Assembly (NCBI GenBank): GCA_020636355.1
Contig: JACJYB010000001.1
Span: forward strand, 774,804-838,803
Length of the DNA stretch: 64,000 nucleotides
Source of the DNA: Lewinellaceae bacterium
Lineage (GTDB): Bacteria; Bacteroidota; Bacteroidia; Chitinophagales; Saprospiraceae
Direction of reading: 5' to 3'
This document shows positions 27,477 to 35,997 of the stretch, in pieces; the stretch's first letter is position 1; each line of letters opens with the position of its first letter. The position numbers were made by a program, and so were the translations under genes. A model generated the notes under the pieces. That model searched no databases. It was not told the origin of the DNA and saw only the letters and a list, made by a program, of their open reading frames with translations.

Positions 27477-28967
27477 CTACATCTTGATGAATTTGACGGT
27501 GGAAGGACTTTGATGGGGGGCTATCCAGTGGACGAAATAGATTCCTCCTGGGTAGGAACTAATGTCGAGCCGGATATCCTTACTGTGAACGGTCCGGGTT
27601 TCTATTATTTGACCATTGATCGTTACCACCTGAAGCGTTCCTTGTGGTAATGGAAGAAGAATTTGAACATAATCCTGACCAATCGAAGGGGATATCCGTA
27701 AAGCTGCCTGATCCTGGGATGGCTCCCGGCCCGTGGTTGCATCACGTCCTTCAATAGCGCCGATAGAAGGTGGATCCAAGAAAGCGTTGCCAAAAAAATC
27801 AGTCACCGGCCCATCCTGTCCAATTCCTTGGCCGATGACCGGGCTGTTTAATGCCGGTTGAAAATTGCCATTCTCCGGATCGGACAGCAGCGGGTCACCC
27901 GTCAGTTGGCCCGGATCATTGACCGGCAAAATAGGACTCCAGTTGGCAGAGGACTCATTGTACCAAAAATTATTTTGAATGATAAAGGACTGCGGGTCGG
28001 TATCCGGTCCAACATTGACCTCCGTTAGATCGTGTTCCAGAATGATCAGGTTGTTTTGGAAGACATTATCGGAACAAGCCAGGAATCCGGATTCCGTTGT
28101 CTCTTGTAAGATCCGGAAAACCCAGTTGGCCGGATGATAAATGGTGTTATTGATGACTTTGACACGAATACTTCCAACATAAGCTACCGGCGACCAGGAC
28201 CCTATGAACAGGTTGGAAAATACGTCCAGATCTGCAGCTTCGAAAGCATCCTGAATGGGATTGGCCAGCGGAGGCCGAAAATATTCCAGTCCCGTACTGC
28301 CTCCCAGGTTGACGGCCCGTTGTCCTAAATCTTTAATGATATTGCGCTGGATCCTGATGGATTGAGTTCCACCTTTTGCTTGTATGCCGGTTACACCAGC
28401 ACGATCGAAATAATTGTCCTGGATGACTCCCTGATGACATCCTACCATATCGATGCCGCTACCGCCTTCTCCTCCATCTGTAAATGAACAATTTTCAACC
28501 AGGAAATTTTCTAGTCCGGATAACTTCAGCAGGTCGTTGTTTCCATCTGCAGCCATATCCCGGAATACACAATTTCGCACCGTAATATGGTGTGTAGAAG
28601 CATCGTAATTGCCCCCGTCGTCTATATTAATCCCGTTCCCGGTTTGTTGTTCAACGATCAGATTTTCCAGGGTCAAATACGAACAGCTCACGAGGTGGAG
28701 CGCTTCAGTGCCGCCGCGAAAGATCACGGATGTGCCGGAGGCCGGTTTTATGACAATGGGATCCTCAGCACTTCCGTGCCAGTTTTCGAGAAATTGAGTG
28801 CCATCCTGATACACCTCATCCAGGAGTAAGAGGGTGTCTCCGGGTGAAACCAGGTTATTGACTTCTTCAAGCCGGTAGAAATCTCCTTTTTGACCGATGG
28901 TGATGGAGCGGGAATTTGCATAAAATGGAAGGATAAGAAAAAGCAACAAGATGGCCTGATTCCGCAT
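27477..28967 (-). CDS. Secreted right-handed beta-helix protein with T9SS type A sorting domain
   Basis: The 496-residue protein has a signal peptide (AILLLFLILPFYANS), then repeated coil signatures of a parallel beta-helix (LTLENLIVEQQTGNGINIDD; ITVRNCVFRDMAAD; GVIQDNYFDRAGVTGIQAKG; SIRIQRNIIKDLG), as in polysaccharide lyases and pectin-active enzymes. The C-terminus (LRISPSIGQDYVQILLPLP to GGIYFVHWI) is a T9SS type A sorting domain. I see no definite catalytic lyase motif, so a substrate-binding or lyase role is not settled. The position next to the galacturonate operon makes pectin a reasonable target. Confidence 0.85.
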   Translation of the reverse strand: MRNQAILLLFLILPFYANSRSITIGQKGDFYRLEEVNNLVSPGDTLLLLDEVYQDGTQFLENWHGSAEDPIVIKPASGTSVIFRGGTEALHLVSCSYLTLENLIVEQQTGNGINIDDGGNYDASTHHITVRNCVFRDMAADGNNDLLKLSGLENFLVENCSFTDGGEGGSGIDMVGCHQGVIQDNYFDRAGVTGIQAKGGTQSIRIQRNIIKDLGQRAVNLGGSTGLEYFRPPLANPIQDAFEAADLDVFSNLFIGSWSPVAYVGSIRVKVINNTIYHPANWVFRILQETTESGFLACSDNVFQNNLIILEHDLTEVNVGPDTDPQSFIIQNNFWYNESSANWSPILPVNDPGQLTGDPLLSDPENGNFQPALNSPVIGQGIGQDGPVTDFFGNAFLDPPSIGAIEGRDATTGREPSQDQAALRISPSIGQDYVQILLPLPQGTLQVVTINGQIIETRTVHSKDIRLDISSYPGGIYFVHWIAPHQSPSTVKFIKM

Positions 28968-29050
28968 TGTGGATGGATTTTACCTATTAAACGATGAAGA
29001 TGGATGCAGCAATATACATCAACTGGAAGGTGCCAGAAGGAATTAAAGGA

Positions 29051-29635
29051 TTAATGAATTTGATCGGAATACAACCCAAGTTCGGAAATCACTGTATCCA
29101 CAGGAATGTCGTGTGCGTCGTGTGGCACAAAATCCGCAATTTGTTCCGCAAAACAGATGCCTACCTTTATCGCAGAAGGGTGATCAACCAGGAAATGATC
29201 GTAATATCCGGCGCCGTATCCCAGGCGATTTCCTTGGGGGTCAAAAGCCAGTCCGGGAACCAGAATAACGTCATATGGCCCGGAATCGATTATTTCGACC
29301 CGTGGATGACTGGTGCCGAAAACTCCTGAGGCAAGATCATCCGGGTCCTTCAAAACCAGGTGTTCCAACTTTCTGTCAGCCAGGGTTTTAGGAACGGATA
29401 ATTCGATGCCTGCTCCCAGCGCCCATCGAATCACCGGCCAAATGTTAACTTCTTCATCCATGGGAAGAAAGGTATGGATCCGGCGGGCTTTCCAGGTGAG
29501 CAGCGTTTCTTTGAGTTGAAGACAGATTGCTGCTTCCGCCCGGGTTTTCTCTTCGGGAGCCATGGCGTCTCTTAATTGCCGGAAATACCGGCGCATGGAT
29601 TTTTTTAATGCATTGTTATTTTCTATTGCTCCCAT
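29051..29635 (-). CDS. 5-formyltetrahydrofolate cyclo-ligase
   Basis: The 194-residue cytoplasmic enzyme converts 5-formyl-THF to 5,10-methenyl-THF with ATP, recycling a folate by-product. Visible family marks are the N-terminal KKSMRRYFRQLRDAM (substrate/ATP basic residues), IHTFLPMDEEVNIWPVI and the conserved loop GYGAGYYDHFLVDHP with DVILVPGLAFDPQGNRLG just before it. Length is normal. It is followed upstream on the same strand by the small ACT-domain gene (42 bp apart), with which it may be cotranscribed. Confidence 0.93.
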   Translation of the reverse strand: MGAIENNNALKKSMRRYFRQLRDAMAPEEKTRAEAAICLQLKETLLTWKARRIHTFLPMDEEVNIWPVIRWALGAGIELSVPKTLADRKLEHLVLKDPDDLASGVFGTSHPRVEIIDSGPYDVILVPGLAFDPQGNRLGYGAGYYDHFLVDHPSAIKVGICFAEQIADFVPHDAHDIPVDTVISELGLYSDQIH

Positions 29636-29677
29636 TATCCTAAAACTAGTGCATTTATTGATTCATCTGTGAAAGTG

Positions 29678-30064
29678 TCAATCGACAAATGCTAGCCCTG
29701 CACCCTGCAGGGTATTGATAGCTACCTCCCAATTTGGTTCTGTAACCAGGATGTAATCCGTTAGATATGTTGAAATCGCGAAAATCGGAATCGCGGCCTC
29801 AGCGAGTGGGGCAATAATCTGTTGTAGAATGCCCGTAAGGGAAAAGTCCAGGGGACCTTCCACGTAAATACCCTTCCAAATTGGCTCCACCTTCCGGTCT
29901 TTTGGGATATAGTCCATTGCACAAACAAGGGAGCATTCCTCAGTGGTCCGGACCAGCTGAAAGAATGGACTCTGGTATACCCACTCCGGCACCGGTTCGT
30001 GCATGGGCAGTTGGAAAATTCCCAGTGAAAAGTTCAACCGACGAAGCTTTATATCAGATTTCAT
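29678..30064 (-). CDS. ACT-domain protein (CASTOR/ACT_7-like)
   Basis: The 128-residue protein has the tandem ACT-like layout of a small family similar to the CASTOR/ACT_7 fold: VRTTEECSLVCAMDYIP, WKGIYVEGPLDFSLTGILQQI and AIPIFAISTYLTDYILVTE. These domains bind amino acids or related ligands. There is no enzyme domain attached, so it is probably a ligand-binding regulator. It diverges from the rhamnogalacturonan acetylesterase operon with 115 bp between starts. Confidence 0.8.
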   Translation of the reverse strand: MKSDIKLRRLNFSLGIFQLPMHEPVPEWVYQSPFFQLVRTTEECSLVCAMDYIPKDRKVEPIWKGIYVEGPLDFSLTGILQQIIAPLAEAAIPIFAISTYLTDYILVTEPNWEVAINTLQGAGLAFVD

Positions 30065-30179
30065 TAGTACGTCTATTCATCAGAGAAATACAATTGGTGC
30101 AATTAAGTAAATTTATCGCCTGGCCGGAATGGTTTAGTGCAATATTTAATCCGTATCAGGTCCTAATCATTAAACCTGG

Positions 30180-30947
30180 ATGATCATGAATCGTTTTTCG
30201 ATGATTCTTTTTCTTTTAATCAGCTTAACCACGCTGGGTGGATTCGTGGAAATGGATCCGGTCTTGACGGTTTACCTGATCGGAGACTCCACCATGGCAG
30301 ATAAGCCAGGGACTCCGGAAGAAAACCCGGAAAGGGGCTGGGGCCAGCTCTTTAAGACATTTTTCGATAACCGGGTCCAGGTTGAAAATCATGCCGTTAA
30401 TGGCAGGAGTTCAAAAAGCTTCCTGGATGAAGGACGCTGGGATGACATTGTTCGGGATTTGCGACCAGGTGATTATGTTTTTATTCAATTCGGACATAAT
30501 GACGAAAAGGAGCAGGATCCGGCGCGGTATACCAATCCTTATACCGGCTATCGATTCAACCTGGTCAAATTTGTCAAAGATACCCGCATGAAAGGCGCGA
30601 ATCCGGTTTTGCTTTCTCCGATTGTTCGCAGGCATTTCAACGATCAGGGCACCCTGACGGATACCCACGGTGCCTATCCCATGGTGTGCCGCCAAGTAGC
30701 TGACGAGATGGATGTGCCATTCATTGATATGCAATGGTTGACCGAGCGAATGGTAGCTAAAATGGGACCTGAGGATTCCAAAATGCTCTATTTGTGGGTA
30801 CCCCCGGGAAAGTATGCCGCTTTACCGGATGGAAAACAAGACGATACCCATTTAAATCCCGAAGGGGCAAGACAATTTGCTATGCTGGTCATTGAAAGTA
30901 TTCGAGCACTTCAATTACCTTTGCGAATGTATTGCGCAATCGATTGA
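30180..30947 (+). CDS. Rhamnogalacturonan acetylesterase (SGNH hydrolase, CE12-like)
   Basis: The 255-residue protein carries a signal peptide (ILFLLISLTTLGGF) and the four SGNH blocks in order: GDSTMADK (nucleophile Ser), the Gly in HAVNGRSSKSF, GHNDEK (Asn), and DDTHLNPEGARQFA (Asp and His). This arrangement, including the GWGQLF segment, matches family CE12, which removes acetyl groups from rhamnogalacturonan I in pectin. It is the first gene of a + strand operon with the complete D-galacturonate catabolic set, so the gene order goes from polymer deacetylation to cytoplasmic monomer use. ATG at 30186 is an alternative start two codons later. Confidence 0.9.
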   Translation: MIMNRFSMILFLLISLTTLGGFVEMDPVLTVYLIGDSTMADKPGTPEENPERGWGQLFKTFFDNRVQVENHAVNGRSSKSFLDEGRWDDIVRDLRPGDYVFIQFGHNDEKEQDPARYTNPYTGYRFNLVKFVKDTRMKGANPVLLSPIVRRHFNDQGTLTDTHGAYPMVCRQVADEMDVPFIDMQWLTERMVAKMGPEDSKMLYLWVPPGKYAALPDGKQDDTHLNPEGARQFAMLVIESIRALQLPLRMYCAID

Positions 30948-30987
30948 TATTATCCATTCGACGTTATTTTCAAGATTAAAGGAACCA

Positions 30988-32388
30988 ATGAAACCATTTC
31001 TAGATGAGGATTTCCTGCTGGAAAACCAAACAGCAAAAACGCTGTACCATGATTATGCAAAAGAAATGGCCATCATTGATTACCACAATCATTTGCCACC
31101 CCAGGAAATCGCCGATGATAAGAATTTCCCAAACATTACTGCGATCTGGCTCCATGGAGATCATTACAAATGGAGGGCGATGCGAACCCTTGGCATTCGG
31201 GAGCACTTCATAACCGGTGCAGCCACCGATGCCGAAAAATTTCAAAAATGGGCTGAGGTGGTGCCTTTTACGGCCCGTAATCCGCTGTTTCATTGGACGC
31301 ACCTGGAACTCAAGCGGTATTTTGGAGTCTCTGAAATATTGAATGCATCTTCTGGTCCGGGAATTTACAAACATGCATCGGACTTGTTGACGACCCCGGA
31401 ATTTTCGACCAGGTCCCTATTGCGGAAAATGAAGGTCGAAGTGGTCTGTACCACGGATGATCCTGCTGATGACCTGCGATACCACCAACAGGTGTACCGT
31501 GAAGGATTCACTACCCGAATGCTCCCGGCCTTTCGGCCGGACAAAGCCATACTGATTGAGCGGGATGGCTATATGGAATACATCTCCAACCTCGCAGAAG
31601 TTTCTAACCGGTCTATCGACACGGTCGACGATCTGCTGGAGGTTTTGCAAAGTCGCGTTAAATATTTTAGTGAAAATGGATGTAAACTGGCTGACCATGG
31701 ACTGGATTACATCTTTGCATCGGATTATACGGAGAAAGAGGTTAATGATATCTTCCAGAAGAAACGTAGCGGCTCCTTTATTACTCGTGAGGAAGCTTTG
31801 AAATTCCAGTCCCATGTCCTTTTTGAATTGGGTAAGATGTACGCGTCCGAGGGATGGGTGCAACAGTTTCACCTGGGTGCGTTACGTAATGCCAATACCC
31901 GTATGCTGCGTGAATTGGGCCCGGATACGGGCTTTGATAGTATTGGAGATTATCCACAAGCCCAATCACTGGCTTATTTCCTGAACCGGCTCGACAATGA
32001 AAATAAACTTGCCAAAACCGTATTGTATAACCTCAACCCGGCCGACAATGAAATCATAGCCAGCATGATAGGTAATTTTAACGATGGAAGTGTGCGGGGA
32101 AAGATGCAATTTGGATCAGGCTGGTGGTTTCTTGATCAGAAAGATGGTATGGAGCGGCAAATCAATGCCCTTTCAAACATTGGTTTGTTGAGTTGCTTCA
32201 TCGGGATGCTCACGGACAGTCGGAGTTTCCTTTCATTTCCCCGTCATGAATATTTCCGCCGCATCTTATGTAATTTGATAGGCAGGGACGTCCATAATGG
32301 TGAGCTGCCGGATGATACCAAATGGCTGGGTAGCCTGGTCCAGGATATTTGTTATAACAACGCCAGGCATTATTTTGACTTTGAATAA
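30988..32388 (+). CDS. uxaC: Uronate isomerase
   Basis: The ATG at 30988 gives 466 residues, the usual length for UxaC. The enzyme interconverts D-galacturonate with D-tagaturonate and D-glucuronate with D-fructuronate. The amidohydrolase-like barrel begins with IIDYHNHLPPQEIADD (metal-site His residues), then WLHGDHYKWRAMRTLG, VVCTTDDPADDL, FHLGALRNANTRM and GSGWWFLDQKDGM near the end. It is 40 bp after the acetylesterase and 12 bp before the KDG kinase, clearly in one operon. The upstream in-frame extension to 30877 overlaps the acetylesterase and is rejected. Confidence 0.96.
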   Translation: MKPFLDEDFLLENQTAKTLYHDYAKEMAIIDYHNHLPPQEIADDKNFPNITAIWLHGDHYKWRAMRTLGIREHFITGAATDAEKFQKWAEVVPFTARNPLFHWTHLELKRYFGVSEILNASSGPGIYKHASDLLTTPEFSTRSLLRKMKVEVVCTTDDPADDLRYHQQVYREGFTTRMLPAFRPDKAILIERDGYMEYISNLAEVSNRSIDTVDDLLEVLQSRVKYFSENGCKLADHGLDYIFASDYTEKEVNDIFQKKRSGSFITREEALKFQSHVLFELGKMYASEGWVQQFHLGALRNANTRMLRELGPDTGFDSIGDYPQAQSLAYFLNRLDNENKLAKTVLYNLNPADNEIIASMIGNFNDGSVRGKMQFGSGWWFLDQKDGMERQINALSNIGLLSCFIGMLTDSRSFLSFPRHEYFRRILCNLIGRDVHNGELPDDTKWLGSLVQDICYNNARHYFDFE

Positions 32389-32400
32389 CTCGAATGATCT

Positions 32401-33435
32401 ATGAAGAAAATTGTCACCTTCGGTGAAATTATGCTACGGCTTACGCCACCCGGATTTCTACGATTTTCCCAGGCGCCTTCCTTTGATGTAGTCTATGGCG
32501 GAGGGGAATCCAACGTTGCCGTTTCCCTGGCAAATTATGGGCTACCCGTTGACTTTGTAAGTCGGATCCCTGCCAACGAGATAGGAGAATGTGCCATTAT
32601 GGAAATGAAAAAACGTTCCGTGGGCACACAACATATCCTGCGCGGTGGCGAACGGTTGGGGATTTATTTCCTCGAAATGGGTGCTATGGCGCGAGGAAGC
32701 AAGGTCGTCTATGATCGGGCTCATAGTGGTATGGCCTCCATGACCAAAGGGATGGTGGACTGGGATGAAGTATTCCGAGATGCCCAATGGTTTCATTGGA
32801 CGGGTATAACGCCAGCAATATCCCAGGGGGCTGCTGAAGCAACACTGGAAGCCATCCACGCCGCTAACCGGCTCGGGATAACCGTTTCTACGGACCTGAA
32901 TTACCGGAAGAACCTCTGGAAATATGGGAAGAAGTCATCCGAAGTTATGCCGGAACTCGTGGCCGGTTGTGACGTGATCCTTGGTAATGAGGAAGATGCT
33001 GAGAAACATTTTGGCATCCATCCGGAAGGGGTTGACGTGACCCGGGAAGATTCCATGGATGCTATGGCCTATCAGTCGGTTTGCCAGCAGCTGATGACTC
33101 GTTTTCCCAGGTGTAAAAAAGCCATCATTACGCTGAGGGGAAGTATTTCGGCTTCACATAATACCTGGACCGGCGTCTTGTACAATGGAAAAGAGCTATT
33201 GGTCGCACCCAGTTACAACATCACCCACATGGTGGACCGGGTCGGCGGAGGTGATAGTTTTATGGGTGGACTGATCTACGGCCTGTTGACCTACCCGGAC
33301 GATCAGCAAGCGCTTAATTTTGCAGTAGCCGCGTCGTGTCTCAAACATTCCATTTATGGTGATGCCAACCTGGTCACTGTCGGTGAGGTACAGCAGCTCA
33401 TGAAAGGGGATGCCAGCGGGCGAGTATCCCGATAA
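32401..33435 (+). CDS. kdgK: 2-keto-3-deoxygluconate kinase (PfkB family)
   Basis: The 344-residue ribokinase-like enzyme phosphorylates 2-keto-3-deoxygluconate. PfkB landmarks are the N-terminal TFGEIMLRLTPPG, the substrate loop YGGGESNVAVSLANYG, TDLNYRKNLW (as in KdgK proteins), VILGNEEDAEKHFG, and the ATP/catalytic block RVGGGDSFMGGLIYGLL with the base Asp. Its position between uronate isomerase and KDPG aldolase, and the Arg/Lys pattern after TDLNYR, support KDG over ribose or fructose. The next gene begins 61 bp later after a short simple repeat. Confidence 0.93.
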   Translation: MKKIVTFGEIMLRLTPPGFLRFSQAPSFDVVYGGGESNVAVSLANYGLPVDFVSRIPANEIGECAIMEMKKRSVGTQHILRGGERLGIYFLEMGAMARGSKVVYDRAHSGMASMTKGMVDWDEVFRDAQWFHWTGITPAISQGAAEATLEAIHAANRLGITVSTDLNYRKNLWKYGKKSSEVMPELVAGCDVILGNEEDAEKHFGIHPEGVDVTREDSMDAMAYQSVCQQLMTRFPRCKKAIITLRGSISASHNTWTGVLYNGKELLVAPSYNITHMVDRVGGGDSFMGGLIYGLLTYPDDQQALNFAVAASCLKHSIYGDANLVTVGEVQQLMKGDASGRVSR

Positions 33436-33466
33436 ATGTTGAATGTTGAATGTTGAATTTTGAATG
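33436..33466. repeat. 7-bp microtandem (ATGTTGA)n
   Basis: Four near-perfect heptamers directly follow the kdgK stop within the uronate operon. The reverse complement of this heptamer forms the similar tract at 2696-2727. It may lower or separate transcription between kdgK and eda; no evidence of function is visible. Confidence 0.6.
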
Positions 33467-33496
33467 TATTCCAAATCTTAAATCGTAATTCAATAC

Positions 33497-34165
33497 ATGG
33501 CTCGTTTTACACGATTACAAGTTGCACAGACCATGGCTTCAAATGGTATGGTGCCACTCTATTACCACTCGGATGTGGCGTTAGGAAAAGAAATCCTGAA
33601 AGCTTGCTACCTGGGAGGGGCCCGGTTACTGGAGTTTACCAACCGTGGAGATTACGCACATGAGGTATTCGGGGAGCTCAATAAATATTGTGCTAAGGAA
33701 TTGCCTGAAATGATTTTGGGCGTTGGATCTGTGACCGATGGGGGTACCGCTTCATTGTATCTTCAACTAGGAGCCAATTTTGTTGTCACCCCGGTACTGC
33801 GCGAGGATATCGCCATCGTGTGCAACCGTAAAAAGGTATTATGGTCCCCTGGTTGCGGTTCCCTGACCGAGATTTGCCGTGCCGAAGAGCTGGGCTGCGA
33901 AATTGTGAAATTATTCCCCGGAGGCACCTATGGTCCTGAATTTGTCAAAGCCATCCTCGGCCCGCAGCCATGGACAAGCATCATGCCTACCGGCGGTGTT
34001 TCCCCCACCCGGGAAAGCCTAAAGTCCTGGTTTGATGCCGGAGTAACCTGCGTGGGAATGGGATCCCAATTGATCTCCAAACAAGTCATTAAAGATCGTG
34101 ATTTTGTCGGCTTGGAGCAACAGGTGCGGGAAGCGCTTCAGCTCATCCGGGAATTGCGGAATTAA
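33497..34165 (+). CDS. eda: 2-keto-3-deoxy-6-phosphogluconate aldolase (KDPG/KHG aldolase)
   Basis: The 222-residue class I aldolase cleaves KDPG to pyruvate and glyceraldehyde-3-phosphate, the last step of the uronate route. Visible active-site parts are the catalytic Glu in ARLLEFTNRG, the SPGCGSLTEI substrate loop, the Schiff-base Lys in GCEIVKLFPGG and the phosphate loop MPTGGVSPT. Length and order are normal. It lies between KDG kinase and altronate dehydratase in the same operon. Confidence 0.95.
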   Translation: MARFTRLQVAQTMASNGMVPLYYHSDVALGKEILKACYLGGARLLEFTNRGDYAHEVFGELNKYCAKELPEMILGVGSVTDGGTASLYLQLGANFVVTPVLREDIAIVCNRKKVLWSPGCGSLTEICRAEELGCEIVKLFPGGTYGPEFVKAILGPQPWTSIMPTGGVSPTRESLKSWFDAGVTCVGMGSQLISKQVIKDRDFVGLEQQVREALQLIRELRN

Positions 34166-34191
34166 TCCATTTTCGTACGAAATCTTACGAC

Positions 34192-35844
34192 GTGCATAAT
34201 CCGATATTAAAAGTTCACCCGAAGGATAATGTCCTGGTGGCGTTACGTGACTTAAAAGCAGGTGATCAGGTTGCTCTGGATGGGCTTACCTTTCAGGTGG
34301 TTGAAGACATCCCGGCCAAGCACAAGTTTGCCCAGCACGATTTTGAGGTAGGTGATGCAATCATCATGTATGGTGTATTGGTCGGTAAGGCAATAACCCC
34401 GATTCCTGTTGGGTCCCGGATAAGCCGCCAAAATGTTTCGCATGACTCCGAGGCATACCAGGTGGGGAACCGTCAATTGGACTGGACAGCACCTGATATC
34501 GCTGATTTCTCGGGCCGGACATTTCAAGGATATCACCGCAAGGACGGCAAGGTGGGCACGCGGAATTACTGGTTAGTACTTCCGCTGGTGTTCTGTGAAA
34601 ACCGTAATGTCAAGGTTATTCAGGATGCCATGTTGAGTCAATTGGGATATGTGAGCGGGCAAGCTTTTTCTGTGGACATCAATTCGTTGATCCGGCTGTA
34701 TCGTGACGGCGCAGCCCCTGATGCGATTTTGCAGACACCTGTCATCCGGGAAGCAGAAGATATGGCGAAGCAACGCCTGTTTCCTCAGGTGGACGGGATA
34801 AAATTTCTCATTCATGAAGGTGGTTGCGGAGGAACCCGTCAGGATGCGGAAGCATTGACCCGCTTGTTGGCTGGCTATGTAGCTAATGCCAATGTGGCGG
34901 GGGCTACGGTATTAAGCCTGGGATGTCAAAATGCCCAATACCAACTGATGGAACAAGCGCTGCAGGAATTTGCCCCCGATTTGGGAAAACCCGTTTATAT
35001 GCTGGAGCAGCAGAAGAGCCGTTCGGAACGGGATTTTATTGCGGAGGCTGTGAAGCACACGTTCGTTGGATTGATGGAGGCAAACAAATGCCAACGCCAA
35101 CCTGCACCGTTGTCCAAATTGATACTTGGTCTGGAATGCGGCGGTTCAGATGGATTTTCCGGCATTTCAGCAAACCCGGCGCTAGGTTACGCCTCAGACC
35201 TCCTGGTCGCCCTGGGTGCCACCACCGTTTTATCGGAATTTCCTGAATTAAATGGCGTAGAGCAGGAATTAATCAATCGCTGTGTCGATGACCGCACCGC
35301 CCATAAATTTGCCGATATCATGAAGGCCTATTCCAGTCGGGCAAAGGCAGTAGGTTCGGGATTTGACATGAACCCATCTCCGGGAAATATTCGCGATGGG
35401 TTGATTACCGATGCTATGAAGTCGGCCGGAGCTGCTAAAAAAGGTGGTACATCACCGGTTACCGATGTTTTGGATTATACCGAACAGATTAGTAAACCCG
35501 GTCTAAATTTATTGTGCACGCCTGGCAATGATGTAGAATCGACAACGGCTATGGTAGGATCTGGTTCCACGATAATTGTATTTACTACCGGTCTGGGAAC
35601 GCCGACAGGAAATCCTATTGCACCAACCATCAAAATGGCCAGTAATTCAGTGCTTGCCAGCCGGATGGCGGATATTATAGATGTTAATGCAGGAACCATC
35701 ATTTCCGGCGAAGACACCATCGAATCCAAAGGCAGGGAATTGCTTGAATACATCATCAAAGTGGCAAGCGGGGAAGCCACCCCACACGCCGAACGGTTGG
35801 CACAAGATGATTTTATCCCCTGGAAGCGCGGGGTCTCCTTATAG
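34192..35844 (+). CDS. uxaA: Altronate dehydratase (full-length, SAF plus C-terminal domain)
   Basis: The 550-residue enzyme dehydrates D-altronate to 2-keto-3-deoxygluconate. It has the N-terminal SAF domain (LKVHPKDNVLVALRDLKAGD) joined to the iron-dependent dehydratase body: GYHRKDGKVGTRNYWLVLP, HEGGCGGTRQDAEAL, LECGGSDGFSGISANPALG, LLCTPGNDVESTTAMVGSG and the closing block IISGEDTIESKGRELLEYI. The start codon is GTG at 34192, 26 bp after eda; no nearby in-frame ATG fits the SAF domain. The two domains are fused as in E. coli UxaA, unlike organisms where they are split. Confidence 0.96.
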   Translation: MHNPILKVHPKDNVLVALRDLKAGDQVALDGLTFQVVEDIPAKHKFAQHDFEVGDAIIMYGVLVGKAITPIPVGSRISRQNVSHDSEAYQVGNRQLDWTAPDIADFSGRTFQGYHRKDGKVGTRNYWLVLPLVFCENRNVKVIQDAMLSQLGYVSGQAFSVDINSLIRLYRDGAAPDAILQTPVIREAEDMAKQRLFPQVDGIKFLIHEGGCGGTRQDAEALTRLLAGYVANANVAGATVLSLGCQNAQYQLMEQALQEFAPDLGKPVYMLEQQKSRSERDFIAEAVKHTFVGLMEANKCQRQPAPLSKLILGLECGGSDGFSGISANPALGYASDLLVALGATTVLSEFPELNGVEQELINRCVDDRTAHKFADIMKAYSSRAKAVGSGFDMNPSPGNIRDGLITDAMKSAGAAKKGGTSPVTDVLDYTEQISKPGLNLLCTPGNDVESTTAMVGSGSTIIVFTTGLGTPTGNPIAPTIKMASNSVLASRMADIIDVNAGTIISGEDTIESKGRELLEYIIKVASGEATPHAERLAQDDFIPWKRGVSL

Positions 35845-35997
35845 AGAAAATAGCTTTTGAGAGTCCAAATAATTGATTATTCTTGGAGACGCACATGGTT
35901 CGCCAAACTTTCCGAAAATTGATCGGGGTAACCCGTATAAGCAATTAACCGGTTACGACCGGGATCGGAAATACCAAAGACTAAAACACCATATTCT

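Noticed and set aside
35946..35955. Palindrome TAACCGGTTA upstream of uxaB as a LacI-type operator
   Set aside because: A single 10-bp palindrome with no second copy at the operon start; too likely by chance to list as a site.
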